DNA from: Halichondria panicea
Taxonomy: Eukaryota > Porifera > Demospongiae > Suberitida > Halichondriidae
Assembly: GCF_963675165.1 (NCBI RefSeq)
Contig: NC_087392.1
Location: 4,051,442 to 4,115,441, forward strand
Length of the DNA: 64,000 bases
Direction: 5' to 3'
The translations under genes and the position numbers were made by a program. The first letter of the stretch is position 1; the number at the start of each line of letters is the position of its first letter. This document shows, piece after piece, positions 1 to 15,000 of the stretch. The notes beneath the pieces were generated by a model that searched no databases, had not been told where the DNA came from, and saw only the letters and a list, made by a program, of their open reading frames with translations.

Positions 1-3000
1 GATGTTAGGAGAGTAACGAGTGATAAGCATGTGCTGGAGACCAGGGTTAGGGGAATGGTGGAAAGAGAACAGCTGGACGACCTGATAACCAGACATAAGG
101 TGTGTGTGTATACTGAGGCTACAGTAATTATAGGAAACCTGCATGTGGGAGAAGCCACTTTTGTGAGTTTATGTCATATGGTGGTGGATTAAAATACCAG
201 CGTACTAAATTATACAAATAGAATACATGTATGTCCTATATTATGGTCACTTATATGAGGTTCTATTGTACATGTATGTATTCATAATTTGTAGCTATGT
301 ATGTACATGTATGTGTGTGTGTAAGCTGTGAGTCCATTTCTCTCTTTGCTAATAATGTGTACCCCTCGTTTCTTGTACGTGTGTACAGTAATTAAACCTG
401 TCTATAGTGGTCACCCTCTAATATTGCAGCCAGGCTAATGTCTCCATGGTATGCATGACTGTGTTTCAACCTTTGTTAGCCACTAGGCTACCTCTTGATT
501 GCCCCCACTGTTGGTCTGCCCTAGGTGACCGCTAGCAGCTTTCACTGTACATGTACTGTATGCACTGCATGTATTTGATTTACAACATGTACATGTATGT
601 CATCTGTTTTGTGTGCATGTAATGGTTTGTAATTGCTTGTCCAGGAAATTCCTGAAACTACCTTCAGTGAGTATATATTTTAGACACTGAAAATACATTT
701 ATGTAATTTCCTCCCATTCCAATAACCCCATTCCCGTGCAGCTTGAGGTGTCACGACTGATGGGGAAGTTGGAATGGTACGCAGAAAACCAGACACAACT
801 AGACAAAGATTCAGAGCTGCTGAGATCCAAGGACAAAGAGATAGCCACTCTCAAAAAGACGATAGGCTCGCTGGAACCAACGCATCCCCTCAGGGGAAAT
901 TCTCGAACAAAATCTCGAGGGGCTGAAGCAAGGAGGGTGGTCCAGCTGGAGAGTCAGGTCCGTGAATTAGAGAAGGTGATTCAGAAGCGGTTTCCCAACT
1001 CACTGTCTGCTCTGATACTGGCCAGCAATAGAGAGGCTGACACTGAAGACAGAGCAAAAACACCAAGGTGTGTACATGTACAGTACAGTATGTGTTATAA
1101 CTAGAGCACTAAAGTGCTAACCCTCGGCTGGTGACATGATTATAAAGAAACCAGAAGAGTGGTACAGATCTAATGCAGTGAATGTAGTACATGTATGTAT
1201 GACTTAGCTGTACGTATGTTTAGTACAGCAACTCAGGAGCAATAAAACCAGACTGGAGGCATGCTGAAACATTTGAGAACAGAGTTTTAGTGATACATGA
1301 GACTAGGATCACCAGCAAAGAAGCCTGGAGTCTTAGAGAAGTGTGGCTCCTGGTCCAGAGTCAGTAAAGCCTCCCGAGACAATAAACCAGTCACAATTCT
1401 AGCTTTCTACTCTAATGACCCTTTTCCATTCTTCCTGATACGGGATCACTTCAGCTACAAATATGTAGATCTACCTCGAATAAAGGTCGCGTGTAGAGCA
1501 GCAACGTGCTCTTAGCTTCTGCTCGCTTTTAAGACAACGAAGCTTTAACATCGAAATATGCCACTTTTAAACTTATTGTATGGAGGCTATCCATGCTGTA
1601 AATGCAGTGCTATGGCATCCAGGTGAGTAGACTCCAAACAAACAAACAGAGCACTGAAGTGCTAATCCTCGGCTGTTGACATGAATAAATACATGTAGAT
1701 GTATGAGTAGCAACAACGTACAATTTATATGAGTAGCTAGCAACAATCTACTTTTAATAGAGACCGGTAAAGGATCACTTCAGCTGCAAATAATTATGTC
1801 GAATTTACCTCAAATAAAGGTTGCGTGTACTAGCCAACGGGCAAGTTCAAGTTCTTAGCTTTTGCTCACTTTTATTTGACAACGAAGCTTTAATATTGGG
1901 AGTTGCCACTATTACTTGTTGTGAGGCTATCCATGCTGTAAACGCAGTGCTATGGCATCCAGGTAAGCAGAGTTAGCAGACTTAGAAACAAGCTTCTTAG
2001 CTTTTGCTCGCTTTTATACGACAACGAAGCTTTAACATTGAAATCTGCCACTTTTAAAACTAATAACTTGTTGTATGGAGGCTATCCATGCTGTAAATGC
2101 AGTGCTATATGGCATCCAGGTGAGTAGACTCCAAACAAACAAACCAACGTACTACTATACCCGTGGCCGCTTACGCGCCTCGGGCTATTATTACATTGCA
2201 TGGCTGTTGGTGCTGTACCTACAATTAGTAAACATCTTAACTGCATGCAAAGTTCACAGAAAGCTTTTTAATGTAATGATCTTTGCCGTATTTTTGCACC
2301 ACATGTATGTTGTGTACATGTATATTGATTGAATGTGGCATGGTGATGCCCTATACACAGGTCTGCTGACAGTAACCATGGTTATCTTGAGGGACGTGTT
2401 GGTCAGCTGGAGACACTGCTGGAGGAGAGGGAGAGAGAAAGTGGGCGAAGCCTCCGAGCACTTCAGCAGAGGTACACGGCCATGGAGGTGAGTTGTAAGT
2501 TTTTTGAGGTGGCATTACCTTTTATGTTCCAGATTAAGACTCCATGGCTGATTATTGTGCTCAAGCTGACGTACTTACATGTGTAGTTCCTACAAATTAC
2601 TTTTAGATACTAAGTTAAGGGATGTGTGATATGCATTCATTTTGTGTGGGTTAACTGGGGCTGAATTTCTCATAATAGCTATATTCAAAAACAGTGCCTG
2701 TGTTTAGTCTATATCAAGGTCTATCTCCTCTCATTATTATATCGATCTTTGATCGAACGCCCGAAGTTACATGTAGCAAGCCTTTATATTCCTCTACTTA
2801 TATTCCTATACTAGTACATGTATACATGTGAAATACTGTGAGGTGACATGTATATAGTACCAGTATGCATGCAGGGTGTCATACAGGATTTTGGTGGAGG
2901 GGGAAAGTTACCAGAACATTTTGCTAAAAAAAAAGTCCTGTTAGTACATGTACATGTATGTAACATTACCAGCTATGGAAACCTAGGGACATGCCTGGAA

Positions 3001-6000
3001 AATAGTTGTTAATTAGGTGGTCTTACATGTAGGTGAATTCTGGTGGGTTTTGGGGTTGAACTGGTACTTTAGGGAGGGGGGATTTGAGCCAGAGGGGGAT
3101 ATCCCCCCCCTGTATGACACCCTGGTATGTATATGTACTGATCTTGGAGTTTGCTTTACACAAAGTGGGTAAGTATCATGTATTTTGATGTTTTGTATTT
3201 TTTGTACATGTAGCCATATTGAAAGACTTGATCTTTACCCATGGACTACCTATACCCTTGGTGTTTCATGCTTTTTAGCAGAGTGATCTTTACCTAGCAT
3301 CTGTACCATGGCTTTAGTACTGTGCACCCTCAAGAATATCCCTGCTGTCAGTGACGCACTTTGACAATCATTACTGCGTGCGTGTTATATTGCATGGTAC
3401 TACCTAATAGTCGGGGGTATTAAGATCACTAGTTGAGTGTGAGGTCATTGAACGTGACCCTAAGCCACTTCCTGTCCCATTTCCTGGGTGCTTAGGTCGA
3501 GCTGGCGACAAATCAAATGAAGCCTTACATTCTCATATATGACTGAAATATTTTATCTGGGTGATTCACCTCTCCATGATGCAGTGCACTAAGGGACCAT
3601 TTGTGCACGGTAGTTCAAATTCCATGCTGTGTATTTACATGTACGTCATGCTATTAATTACTTTGTTGTGTTTAGCCTAGGGATTTTATATTTAGGGACT
3701 TAATCATTGATTTGAGAGAATTAAGCCTAGTCCTATTTGAAGAGTCTAGGTCTTTTCTATGACTAATGTTTGCCCTCTGTATTGACTAGTGTGTATGTAG
3801 ATGTTTTAGACAGGGAATTTGTGGTAGTACGTTAGTGCACAATACCAACTGTTTTTGTTTTATAAGGAACACCGAAACCTGTTTGTAGTAGGCAGAGACT
3901 AGCAGTGGCTGTATTGAAGAGGTGGCCTACTAGCACATGTTGAAACATAATCATGCTATGGACACTTTGGGGCTTATTTTATTATAGAAGGTGGCCTAAT
4001 CATCACAATATACAGGTTTCACTGTACACACACAGTGCAGCGGAGTGCTTTATATGTGAACATACCATAATAATAGATCATACGTGTACCATAGTAACTA
4101 TTAGATGTAGCAAGTCGTGGGAAATATGCAAAACTAAATCTTGTATTAACTACCAATTTTTTGGTATTGATTCCAGCTACAAATCACTGGTAATTTATAA
4201 CTGGTATCTATTGTATTCCGTCGTAATCGCATAGTAGGTACCTAGACATGTCGCTGAAAATGTGTTTTGTATACGCTTGATAAAGATCTCAGCTCGGAAA
4301 TTTCACTTATTTACTTCCTCGCTGAGCTGGAGTAATGGAGTTATCTGTAATGAGTCGTACGGTATTTGACAAGTTTATTGTTCGTTTAGTAGACTTTACC
4401 TGGACTTTGCTAATGAATCGTACTGTACCCAATTGTCTAACAGCCGTCCTAGACGTTGGGGAGTGTGTTAGCGCATTGCTCTGCCATTGATCATTTTCTC
4501 CTTGGTATTTTCTTGCAGATGGTACAAGCGATAATTTGATTAGCTAGAAATTTAATCGATAGCTACGCCTTGATTAGGTTGTAGGCACCAGTGGATTGGC
4601 ACTATTTAGATGATATGTCAGAATTTTGGGGCATATTAATTACCAAAGTCTTCGCTTTTTAACTAGATCATTAGCAGGTTGCACGTTTACTGTCTATTGT
4701 GGCCAGCCCATTAGCAGGTCACCCCTTTTTTAATACAGCCAGGTTAATGGGCCTCAAAGTCTTCACTGCATGTGTTTGAACCTACATGTTTGTTATCAGG
4801 CCACACACCCTCTATAATACAGCCATTTATTGGTGTGCCCAAGGGTGACCGTTATAGACCGTATTGCATTTCTATGTGCGTAGTGCAGTAAGTGACTATA
4901 ATTATATTAATTGTGTTTTATACACTTAATACGTATAATTATTTGCAGCTGGCATATGAGAAGCAGCTGGCTGCACTCAAGGGGAGCAGGTCCTCATCTA
5001 CGGTACCAGGGCAACCAGGCGCTAATACTGAGAGGAAGAAAGACGGTAAGAGTATCTTTTCGAATGGGGCCCAGTTTTCTGTCTAGTTCTTAACTTTTGT
5101 AAGCGTTTGAGATTAAGGCTTTGAACAATGCATATGTAACAGCTACATATATGCTCAGATTCTGTGGTATTGCACTTATCTGCCCTTATAACCATAATAC
5201 TATTCTATGCACAGTGTACATTGTACGTAATCATTATTATGTGTTAATTACATGTACTATTCTCAAGGGTCTTAGAGGAGCGTTATTAAATCAACTATAT
5301 TTGTGTGCATGTACATACATGTATCACTATGACGTTTGTATTTTGTTTGTGTACGTACCTTCCAGATGAATGTGGGAATGTCCTTCACTGTCAGACTGTA
5401 CAGTTGACCTCTGACCTGGAAGCAGCAAGATCGGAGAATGTCCGTCTCAAGGAGAAGGTTAGTGCTTATTTCCTGTAAGCTACGGGTGACGTACGGGAAC
5501 AAACGAAGTCCTTGAGGAGTTAGAATAATTATAGAGGTTGTTAACTTTTTTCTTGTCGTAACGCCTAAAGCAAATTACAACATGTATGTATGTAAGTGAA
5601 AAGGAAAATGCAATGAAGAATTAAAGTGATTCAGAATTATTACCATGTACGTACGTACATACCTAAAAGATTCTGCAATGACTTATGATCTATTTATGGG
5701 GTCCCTTTTTAATATCCACATAAGATGCAATTTTCTCATTGGAACTACCTTCCTTTAAAGCTAAGCATCCATACATGCAATTATGTCAGGGGTAGTGTGC
5801 AACTGGCTTCCTATAATTGCAAGTACATGTAGTTGCTGATTATTTCATAAGGACAGAGCATTGTCTGGACAGTAAACATGTAGGTGTCTATGTCCTCTAC
5901 GTGAACCCTCCCCCCCCCCCCCAATGTCACTGTTTCCTGTCACTGCAAGGAGGTTAGGGTGTAAGATATTAGTGCACTGCCACTCATATTGTGGTCACCC

Positions 6001-9000
6001 CGTGATGATCAGGTCACCCTGTTACAGTGTATAGTACAGCCAGGTTAATTGGTTCCCAAGTCTCCACTGAATTTGTTTCAACCTGTGTTAGCAAGCCACC
6101 TTATTATTTTTATAGCCCCTGTCTAAGAGGGACCACTATCTGTAGTAGTACGTACGTACGTAAGTTTAGGATTGGATTTCTGGCTGATACAATTATGTCT
6201 GTCACATTGATTCTATCCCTTTTTGCATTCTTAGACTTAATTACATGCAGCAACTTGGTGTTGGCTGTTATGTAATCATTATTTAAGCTTGGTGTGTCCA
6301 CTCTGAACTGAACTTTGGCTGTATACTCTTATTCATGGTAGCCAAAGCTAGAAATTGTCCTATTATCCTGTAGCCTCTAAACAGCTGGTCTGAGAGAATG
6401 TCATATAGGTTCACCAATCACCATGCACCAGTGGGAATTATATTGGGCTTATCTCGGGTTCACATAATTATGTTGTTGCGTTGCAAGGTACTACAAGTGT
6501 TATGGGAGTACCTAGTTGCCTCTTTATAAGGCAAATATCTTACTATAAAACATCGAGTGGTGGTGTCAGTGAGGTGGGGCAATGGGTATGACAACTACTA
6601 CTGTTATTATGGTGGTGCAATTTGATTTTTTATTCCATTTCCATCTGGACCAATTGTCCCGCCTTCTGACACTACCACTCCATTGCTTATAGCATTAGTT
6701 TTAGGCCACAAAGTGCACGTATGTGTGTGCCGTACGTGAGAGCACTATAGAAGCTCTACGTCGGTAGATACTTAGATCCCATATAAGTGTGTTTGGCAGG
6801 GAAGTATATGAGCTATTATTCCCAGGGAATTATAATTTCATGCTTGAAGATACAATAATTATGTAATGCATGTTGCTAGCTCTAGTTAGCCAATGAAAGT
6901 GGTCATTGCGTGCGGTATCTATGATGTCCCTCACACCTCGCCATAGATCCACATGCCCATGATCATCTAACTAGTCGCTCGCAGAAGAGTCATACTTGTA
7001 TGACAACCTAGCTGCTTGCTCGTGAAAAGTAGAAATTCAATTATTGCTTTGCCATAATTATTAGCTTCACGGAAGTTAATTCCAGTTGATTATCTAGACC
7101 AAATTTGGCATCTATTCCCCCTGTTGAATACCTAAGGAAATTCCCACATGTAAGTCGATAGTCACGCACCTTCAAGTGTTTTGCATAGGGTATCGAATTA
7201 ACTCAATTTGCGATTGTTAATTCGAATATCCTCTCCATTCAAGTGTTAAATTTCTACTGTGGTTGCCATGACAATTAGTGAAGGTTTGCCCGGCATGTAA
7301 ACACAGGCATACCACAAAGCAACCACCTATATGTTACAATAATCGAATAAGGAAGATAGATCACATTGTCATGATAAGGTTAAGTAGTGTACATGAGCTG
7401 TTGTTTTTTCTTCAAGTGTCGAAACACAGTAGAAACTCGATACTTGAATAGAGAGGATATTCAAATTAACAATCACAAATGACACTTTGAAATGTGTGAC
7501 TATCAGCTTACATGTGGGAATTGCCTCAGGGTATTTAACAAGGATAAGAGAAGCGATACCAAATTTGGCCAAGTTAATCAACTCGGAATTAACATAACAT
7601 CCTTTTCCGTGAAGCTCATAATAATGGCAGATCATTATGTACTTAATCGATGTTTGGTGCTTTGCTTCACTGTGGATTTGCACGTAGTCTTAATTTCATT
7701 GTTCTCTCTCCCCTCACACACACAGTTGGCTGTGATAACATTCGAGGCTGATCATCAGAGAGTGCAGCTGCATGGAAAGCTAGCAGAAGCCGAGGCCAGG
7801 CTCACAGACATGCAGCACACAGCACAAGAGAAGGTGTGCTGGTTGTAGGGAGGGAGAACAGAAACCAAAATTATTGGTTTGTCTACTTGCCGGGCGGGTG
7901 TCATGTGGTCTGTTTAGAAGCTGTATATCTATGGTATTACCGGAGTGCACGTACGGTGCTTCCACTGTAATAATGCTTTTAAACACATAAAGAATTAATG
8001 AGTGAAGTCCTTTTTTGAAGCTGATATAGTTCCTATTGTTCATGTAATTGTAGTCTAGAGTGGTACATACATGTATGGTAATTGCCACGTCTACACTTGC
8101 TGAGTTTACTGCCGCTGTTTTGATGAACGATAATGCTGTTAATTAACTGATAATACAGAGCGTTGTTTTCCTAGTCTATATTTGCTGTAGATTCTCATGC
8201 ATATCTAGACTGGGTTGGCCTCCAGCACATGTAGTGTCTATAGTACATGACTGCATGTACAGACACATTTATTCTCTCTCATGATAACTGCTTTAGGTGC
8301 TCTTAATATAGCAATTGTTGGTCACACAAACTAAAGCACAATCATTATTTGTGTCTCTGTCAGCTCATTATTTATGTATGCTTATACATGAGTATCCATA
8401 TTTTGTTGATTCTGCTTGTACCCACACCACTTTCAACTGTATGCAAACATACTGCCTCATTACTATTAGCAACATCCTGCCCTCTGGGCATAATATACAG
8501 TAATTGCATGTGGTTTTTAAATTATCCGAATTACGCATACACAAAATAGAAATTTAAGGTTGTGTTTAAGTATTGACTGTCAATTTGTTGTTGTGTGTAA
8601 ACGTTTTCAGTTTGCATATTGTGTCTGTGTCAATAACTTGGAGTAGCAAGAGTGTAGTTTAATAGCTGCAATATCCTCCCCAAGGGTGCTTCTATTCCCC
8701 TGCCCAGTGTGCTGTATCCTTTAGCACAGTCCCAAATATGAAATATCGAAGTACCCAGCTCTATTGAGAGAAGAGACGAACTGTTGCATGCTACGTACAT
8801 GTGTTAGCTGAGGTCATGTGATTGATATTAAATGTTCAATGCTGGCACACTGGCACCAGCATTGAACACCCATACGCAGCTGCATGTGCACACATTTATT
8901 TAAATGTACATACCAAGACATGTATTTCAGCCACACCATGCTAACAAGGTGCACACGTATTTCCAGCATACCGTACGTACGGGTATTATTTCGAGGGTAT

Positions 9001-12000
9001 AAATTTTCGCGGAATGACTGTTAGAAAGGTTTTCGCAGATTTAATTTTCGTAGAATAGCAGCCTTTTTGCAGCATGCATGCATGTGATAATAAATTCATG
9101 GGTATAAATGTTCACGGTACATGCTTAATCAGCGAAAACCACGAACATTTATACCTTCAAAATATACTCGCTATACGGTACATACATGTAGCTATAATAC
9201 ACTATCAGTTCTTATACACTCACACATTACATCACACACACACACACACACACACAGCTGCAGCGGACAGTGGGGACTCACAAGGCCACTGTGGACAGCC
9301 TCCGTGCTCGACTGGCCAAGGAGCAGTCTCAATCACAGACAGTACAGCTCACCTCACAACTAACAGCCAAAGAGGTGAGTCGATTAATTAACGTTTAGGC
9401 GGCCGGTAGCTCACGTACTTCTTAAAGTATGCAATTTTCAACTCTCACATAATTATATATCTTACTCCCATTAACTACCTATGCTTTAAGGGACTTATGC
9501 ACAGGGTTTGTGTTTGAGTTTGGGTGATACGTAAACAAAAGTCTTACACTATTCGTCCTGTACTTTTTTGTACAATGTATGCTCTTTTTTGTACGGAGGG
9601 CCACACGTGCATGGACATTGATTGTGTTCTGATCCTTAATGACTTTATTTGTTAGTTAGATCTAGCCTGCTCCAGCATACAATGAACTGTCAGTACTGCT
9701 TAATACCTAAATGCCTGTCTTAAAAGGCCCGGCCCGTCTTTTGGTACTTCTCTGCAGTCCATTTGAGTGAGCAAGACCTCAATACTGTCATACAATCATA
9801 CGTACATACATAGTTCAAAAGTTAGTGTTACTTATTGTGATGCTTTCACTAATCAAGCCATAATATGCTGAGCAGCCATACAACTGCTCAACTGTGCATC
9901 CTTGAAGAGAAGCTCTAAGAAGTGCTTCTTTCCCTATTGGCTGACCTCTTGTGTGTTTTGTGGCAGATACAACTGCCGGTTGTTCTTATTTGAATTTTTG
10001 CTTTTCCTCTCCTCTTTTCGAGTTGGATGATTGCAAGGTCTCTCTCCATTAACCTTAGTCCCCTGGTTGCTTAGTTGGGGTGAAATCCTCCAGATGTTGT
10101 TGACCACGGTGGGGTTTCCCACTGGCACCATTGTTTCCTTTGTCTCTGACCTTTCACAGACCCTTTATGTAATGTACCTTCCTTTTTCACACAGTTAATC
10201 CCTTTTTAAGTTGTTGGTATTTAGCGATATGAAATCCTACTATTTGGTCATGCACGCGGTTGATTGTGAATCAACTGCTTCCTCAATTCGCCGACCTTTC
10301 ACCCGTTCCCTAGCAGACAATATCCTTTGTGCCGAGACCTCTGTAGTGCTCGCTTTGACTCAATTTTAGGAACACCTGTTGTGACTTGCGAACCAATTTG
10401 CGGCCAGCTGTCGTATCCTCCAAGTCTGTGGGGCGGATCACATGCATGGTCTCTGCTGGTATTGCAAGTCGTACAAATTATACCATTATGTAGCGTAGCC
10501 TTGGTAATAATTGTACGTGATCTGCTTTAATTGGCCATTTCCTTGTGTGTGATAGATATCTTTGTCGAAGTGGTTTTCACACAATTTCTCAAAGCTACAC
10601 CACCTTTATATGTGTGCGTAACATAACTCTTACCTAGGGGATGTTGCATGGTCTAGCAGCCATGAAGCCAGTTAACTCGATCAACTGGTACTCGGTATAC
10701 ATTTCATCAGCAAATCAACGCTATACTATATAGCGCTGGCCTACATGTATTTCACCTACAGTATTCGTACCCTATAGCCAACGTATGCATGTGATCAGCA
10801 AATTAACAGATCAGATTGTCCTAATTTTACATCAACACAACTCATACTATAAAGTGTTGTATTAGCGTACGTTAATATGTGATCTTTTACAAGTGTGCAG
10901 TGCATGTTACACTATTTTATCGACTTGTTTTGTGGCAGCTAGGGGCAGTTTATTGATTGGATAGTCAGTCCATAATGTCTTCCTGTCATGGCTTCCCTTC
11001 TAGAGTTTGGATATCTATCTCTGTGAATCAATTACCTGGAAAAGTTCTGATAGCCTATAATTATTGCATACGTACATGTATGGGATCATTAATAGGAATT
11101 AGTCACTAGTCACGAATTTCTGGAGGGATTCAGTTTTCTTCCACTAGTTCCTGTAATTTGCTATTGTATACTCGTTGCATGGGTGTACGTAGTTACCAGG
11201 AAATGTTTCATCACATGTCCTCTCACATGTTTAAATTTAATGTCCTTTTGACACTTGTGGTGTGTTTGCTACGTCACTACAAGTACGTATAATGTGTTTA
11301 GTTTAGATGTTGGTGCTTATAATATTATAGCAGCAAAAATGAAGGGTAGACAGTGTCAGTGGGAAATGGGTCCGGATGGGAACACACCTTTAATTGGGTC
11401 CACTCAACCATGGCATTTATAATTATCACTTCTGTTGCCTCAACCGGATGGGAACACACCTTTAATTGGGTCCACTCAACCATTTAAGGGTACAGTTGTA
11501 TAATGCATGTCACTGTCTATTGATCTTCTCCAAAATGTTAATACCATGTTACAGTTATAATTATCACTTTTGTTTTCTCAACTGATTTAACAATGGAAAC
11601 ATGAGCTTGTTCGTGAAATTAGGCACATCCTCTTTCTCATGGCGCCAGCGGAGATATGCATACTTTAAGACCACTGGCTAAATATCCCTCCCTCACACAG
11701 CATTACTTAAATGTTTGGTTCGGGTACGTACATGTGCATGTGGGTACATACATGTGTACATATATATATGTACATACGTATGCATGTATGTCTTCACATA
11801 CAGCAACTAACCTTCGAACCCCTTAGCTGTTGGAATACCACATGACTGTGTGCATATCACCATCTGCTCACTATCTAATCGTATGAACTGTAAATGTCTC
11901 CATTCAACAAGTGGTCTCTTGGTGATGGATTACAGCAATTGAATGCATTCGTTCATACATGCATGCTTCTTAATTTTCCTAGTGAATATTCATTCAATTC

Positions 12001-15000
12001 AGTAGGAAATATGAAATCTATATAGCACGCTCATATTATCATCACAATTAATCATACGTGCATGCTTCTTAATTTCCTGATGTATATTTATTCCATTCAA
12101 TTCAGTATATGAAATCTATATACGTAGCACGCTCATAATTTTTCATCATCACAATCGAGTACATATTTCGTTCATACACAGTGCTTCTTAATTTTTCGGA
12201 TAAATATTTATGTTTATGTATTTATATTGCATTCGTTTCAGTGTGAAATCTATAGCATGCTCATATCATCACTATGCACGTATTTTATGAATTTCCCCAC
12301 CGTTGTATGACCTCAAATTCCTTCCTTCGTGAACACGGTTGCTAGGTGTCCTGTACGTCTATAGCAATATAAGTATTACATATTACAGAGTGTTCATGTG
12401 TACATGGACAAAAGTTATTAATATTGGAAGGATCTTGCATCCTTCATTTTCTAGATAGACAATTAAGATGTTGTCCATAAGATGTTGTCCAAACCGGAGC
12501 CCGTACGACAACTGTTTAGAATACTTGTACAGTGAAACCTCTAAATACAGGACATTAAATCATTAGATATTTTGCCTGAGCTTTGTCCTCTTTCGTATGT
12601 TTCTACAGTTTTGTCTGTTTTTGTTTATAGGAAGGTGTACCTGATTTAGAGACAGAACGTTGTATGCATGACACTATCACCCTAGGGAGGGGGTATTCCT
12701 AGAGGAAGGGTGATGGTGCTTGAACAAGGACGGGTTGGCACTCGTGGGAAAAGTGAAGCCTCGCTTTGACAACAAAGGAGACCTCTCTAGTGTTCGTGTT
12801 GTCATAGTTACCCCACACAACTTTTTAGGGTGTGTGTTCAACAGACACCCAATTGTGTGTGCATCAAAGCCACTTTTGTGGAGTTTCTTCTAATTGTCCA
12901 CATCCTGTTTATGTGTATTGTAGTGCTATTGGGCTATTGAGAATGGAAAATTGAATATCAACTATGCACAACGAGGCAGACTAGTGGTATAGGGACTGTT
13001 TTTGATCACATGCAGTAGTGCATGCCACATGCACAACCAATTCCGTAAAGGATGTTCACTTCAATTACGCCAATTACACAAACTTAATTCTCATTAACTG
13101 CATGTAGTATATGTTTCATGATCCGCATAGTATGCACTCCTGGTAGTATGTACAACTTTTGATTGTATAGCACTGACAGTTTTGCCATAATAGCAATATG
13201 TCGTCGCAAAAAAGAGGGATTTCTGCGTACATATAGACTGATCTGCACACTGTTAATTTACATATTAATATGCTCTCTCATTCCTGCATGTGCATGCAGG
13301 CTACCATTCTACATCTGAGAGAGAGGATAGGTTGTTTGGAGTTCAATGAGACCCAGCTCACCGAAAGCAAACACCAGGAAGACCAGCTGAGTCAGCAGAT
13401 AAAATTGTTGAGTGATCAGCTCGTGGAAGCAAAGACACACCACGCACCAGTGAGTAGCACTGTTGTTATAGTCTCGAATACCCGCCTCAACCTAAAAGCT
13501 TGAGTCTGGTCAAACTCACATTGAGGTTTGGTTCAAGTGTGTCCAGGAATTTCTTGGACATTTAATTGACCACAAGTGGGTGTGGAACATGAATAAAATT
13601 ATAGTCTACATGAATATCATTATAGCTAACCGCCACGCAGCATGGATTGTTACTAGTAGAAGAATTAGCCCCTGACAGAAGGCGACGTAGATGGATAGAG
13701 TTGTAAGGATGTGATACTAGAACTCTCCAGACTAGCAACAGGACCTTTGGAACACCTTGTCGAAATTAACAGCCTAAATGCTCATTTATGTGAATTTGAC
13801 CGTCGACCATGGTTTCATGGCCCTCTAGCTCTGTGCAATGATGGCTTCAAGCTCAGTGTTTTTCTTGTAGGCTTTCAACTCCTAGCCTTAATTGATACAC
13901 TGTCTGATATAGCCCTCTGTGTATGTGTATGTTCTGTCCCTAACATGCGGTGGCTTTATCACTATGCTTGTGGGCGTGTAGCCCACTTGACTTTGCTGAC
14001 TGTGCAGAACAAAGTTCATATGTGAGTTTGACCAGACTCAAGCTTTTAGGTTGAGGCGGGTATTCGAGACTACTGTTGTTAGGCATCACAATTAGGGGGA
14101 GGATTTATTATTTGCATCCTATACAATCAGAGAACTATACTCGGAACACATACTATATCGTGTACTGGTAACCACTAATTTGTTGGTAACGTCGAATTCT
14201 TACAAATATTACATTCTGCAGGAGATGCATCATTTCCAAGCCTTGCAGACCAAGATTGCACACCTCGAAGAAAGGTGATCACAAAATCTTCTGTGTTATA
14301 TAATAGCTGCATCATGCATTGCTCATGAAGTGTAATTGTCAACAGACATTGAAACCTTGTGGCGTTAACAAGGAGATGGCATGCTAACTACATGTAAAAC
14401 ACATGCATGCGCAATACATGCATGGAAACTTTGGTGCATGCTTACTAACTTGGCAGTATATACTCAGTGATCATTGACAAATGTGTTACTGCATAATAAT
14501 TTGTTGTGCATGTGTAGGTGTGCTCAGTACCAAGACTTGATGCATGAGAAATGGAGCAGCTTACAGCAACCTGTCACACAGAGGAGCCTCAAGGAAGTTG
14601 AGGTTATTAGTGCATGCATGCATGGCGTCTCTAATGCAGCTAAAGCACATACAAGTGCAATACATGCAATGTATGTCGGTGTAATATAATAGCCGTCTAT
14701 ACATGTATTTTCAGTTTGATAACCACAATGGTCATCCGTTATAATACACTAAAATCTCCTAATTTGAACCCATTATAGACATACATGTACGAGTGTTGTG
14801 GTTATTTATGATATGGGTTTTTTTTAGCACTACCTAAAAGTGCAGTATACGTGTTCTGTTTATGCATGGGCTCCATTAGCAGTCCATGCATGCACATGCT
14901 CAAAGCATGGTTATTTTTTAGCATTACTGTAGAACCTCGATTATCCAGCCCTCCGTTATCCAATTATCTGGCTTAGCAATTTTCTCTTTAAATAATTCAG

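Noticed and set aside
7492-7848. 118-codon plus frame ending in a CEP162 exon
   Set aside because: Its first part is foldback-element sequence; only 7726-7833 is a real exon.
9934-10530. Possible retroelement or gene fragment on the minus strand
   Set aside because: The translation is weakly protein-like, but stops interrupt it, no motif is recognisable and no repeat partner occurs in the window.
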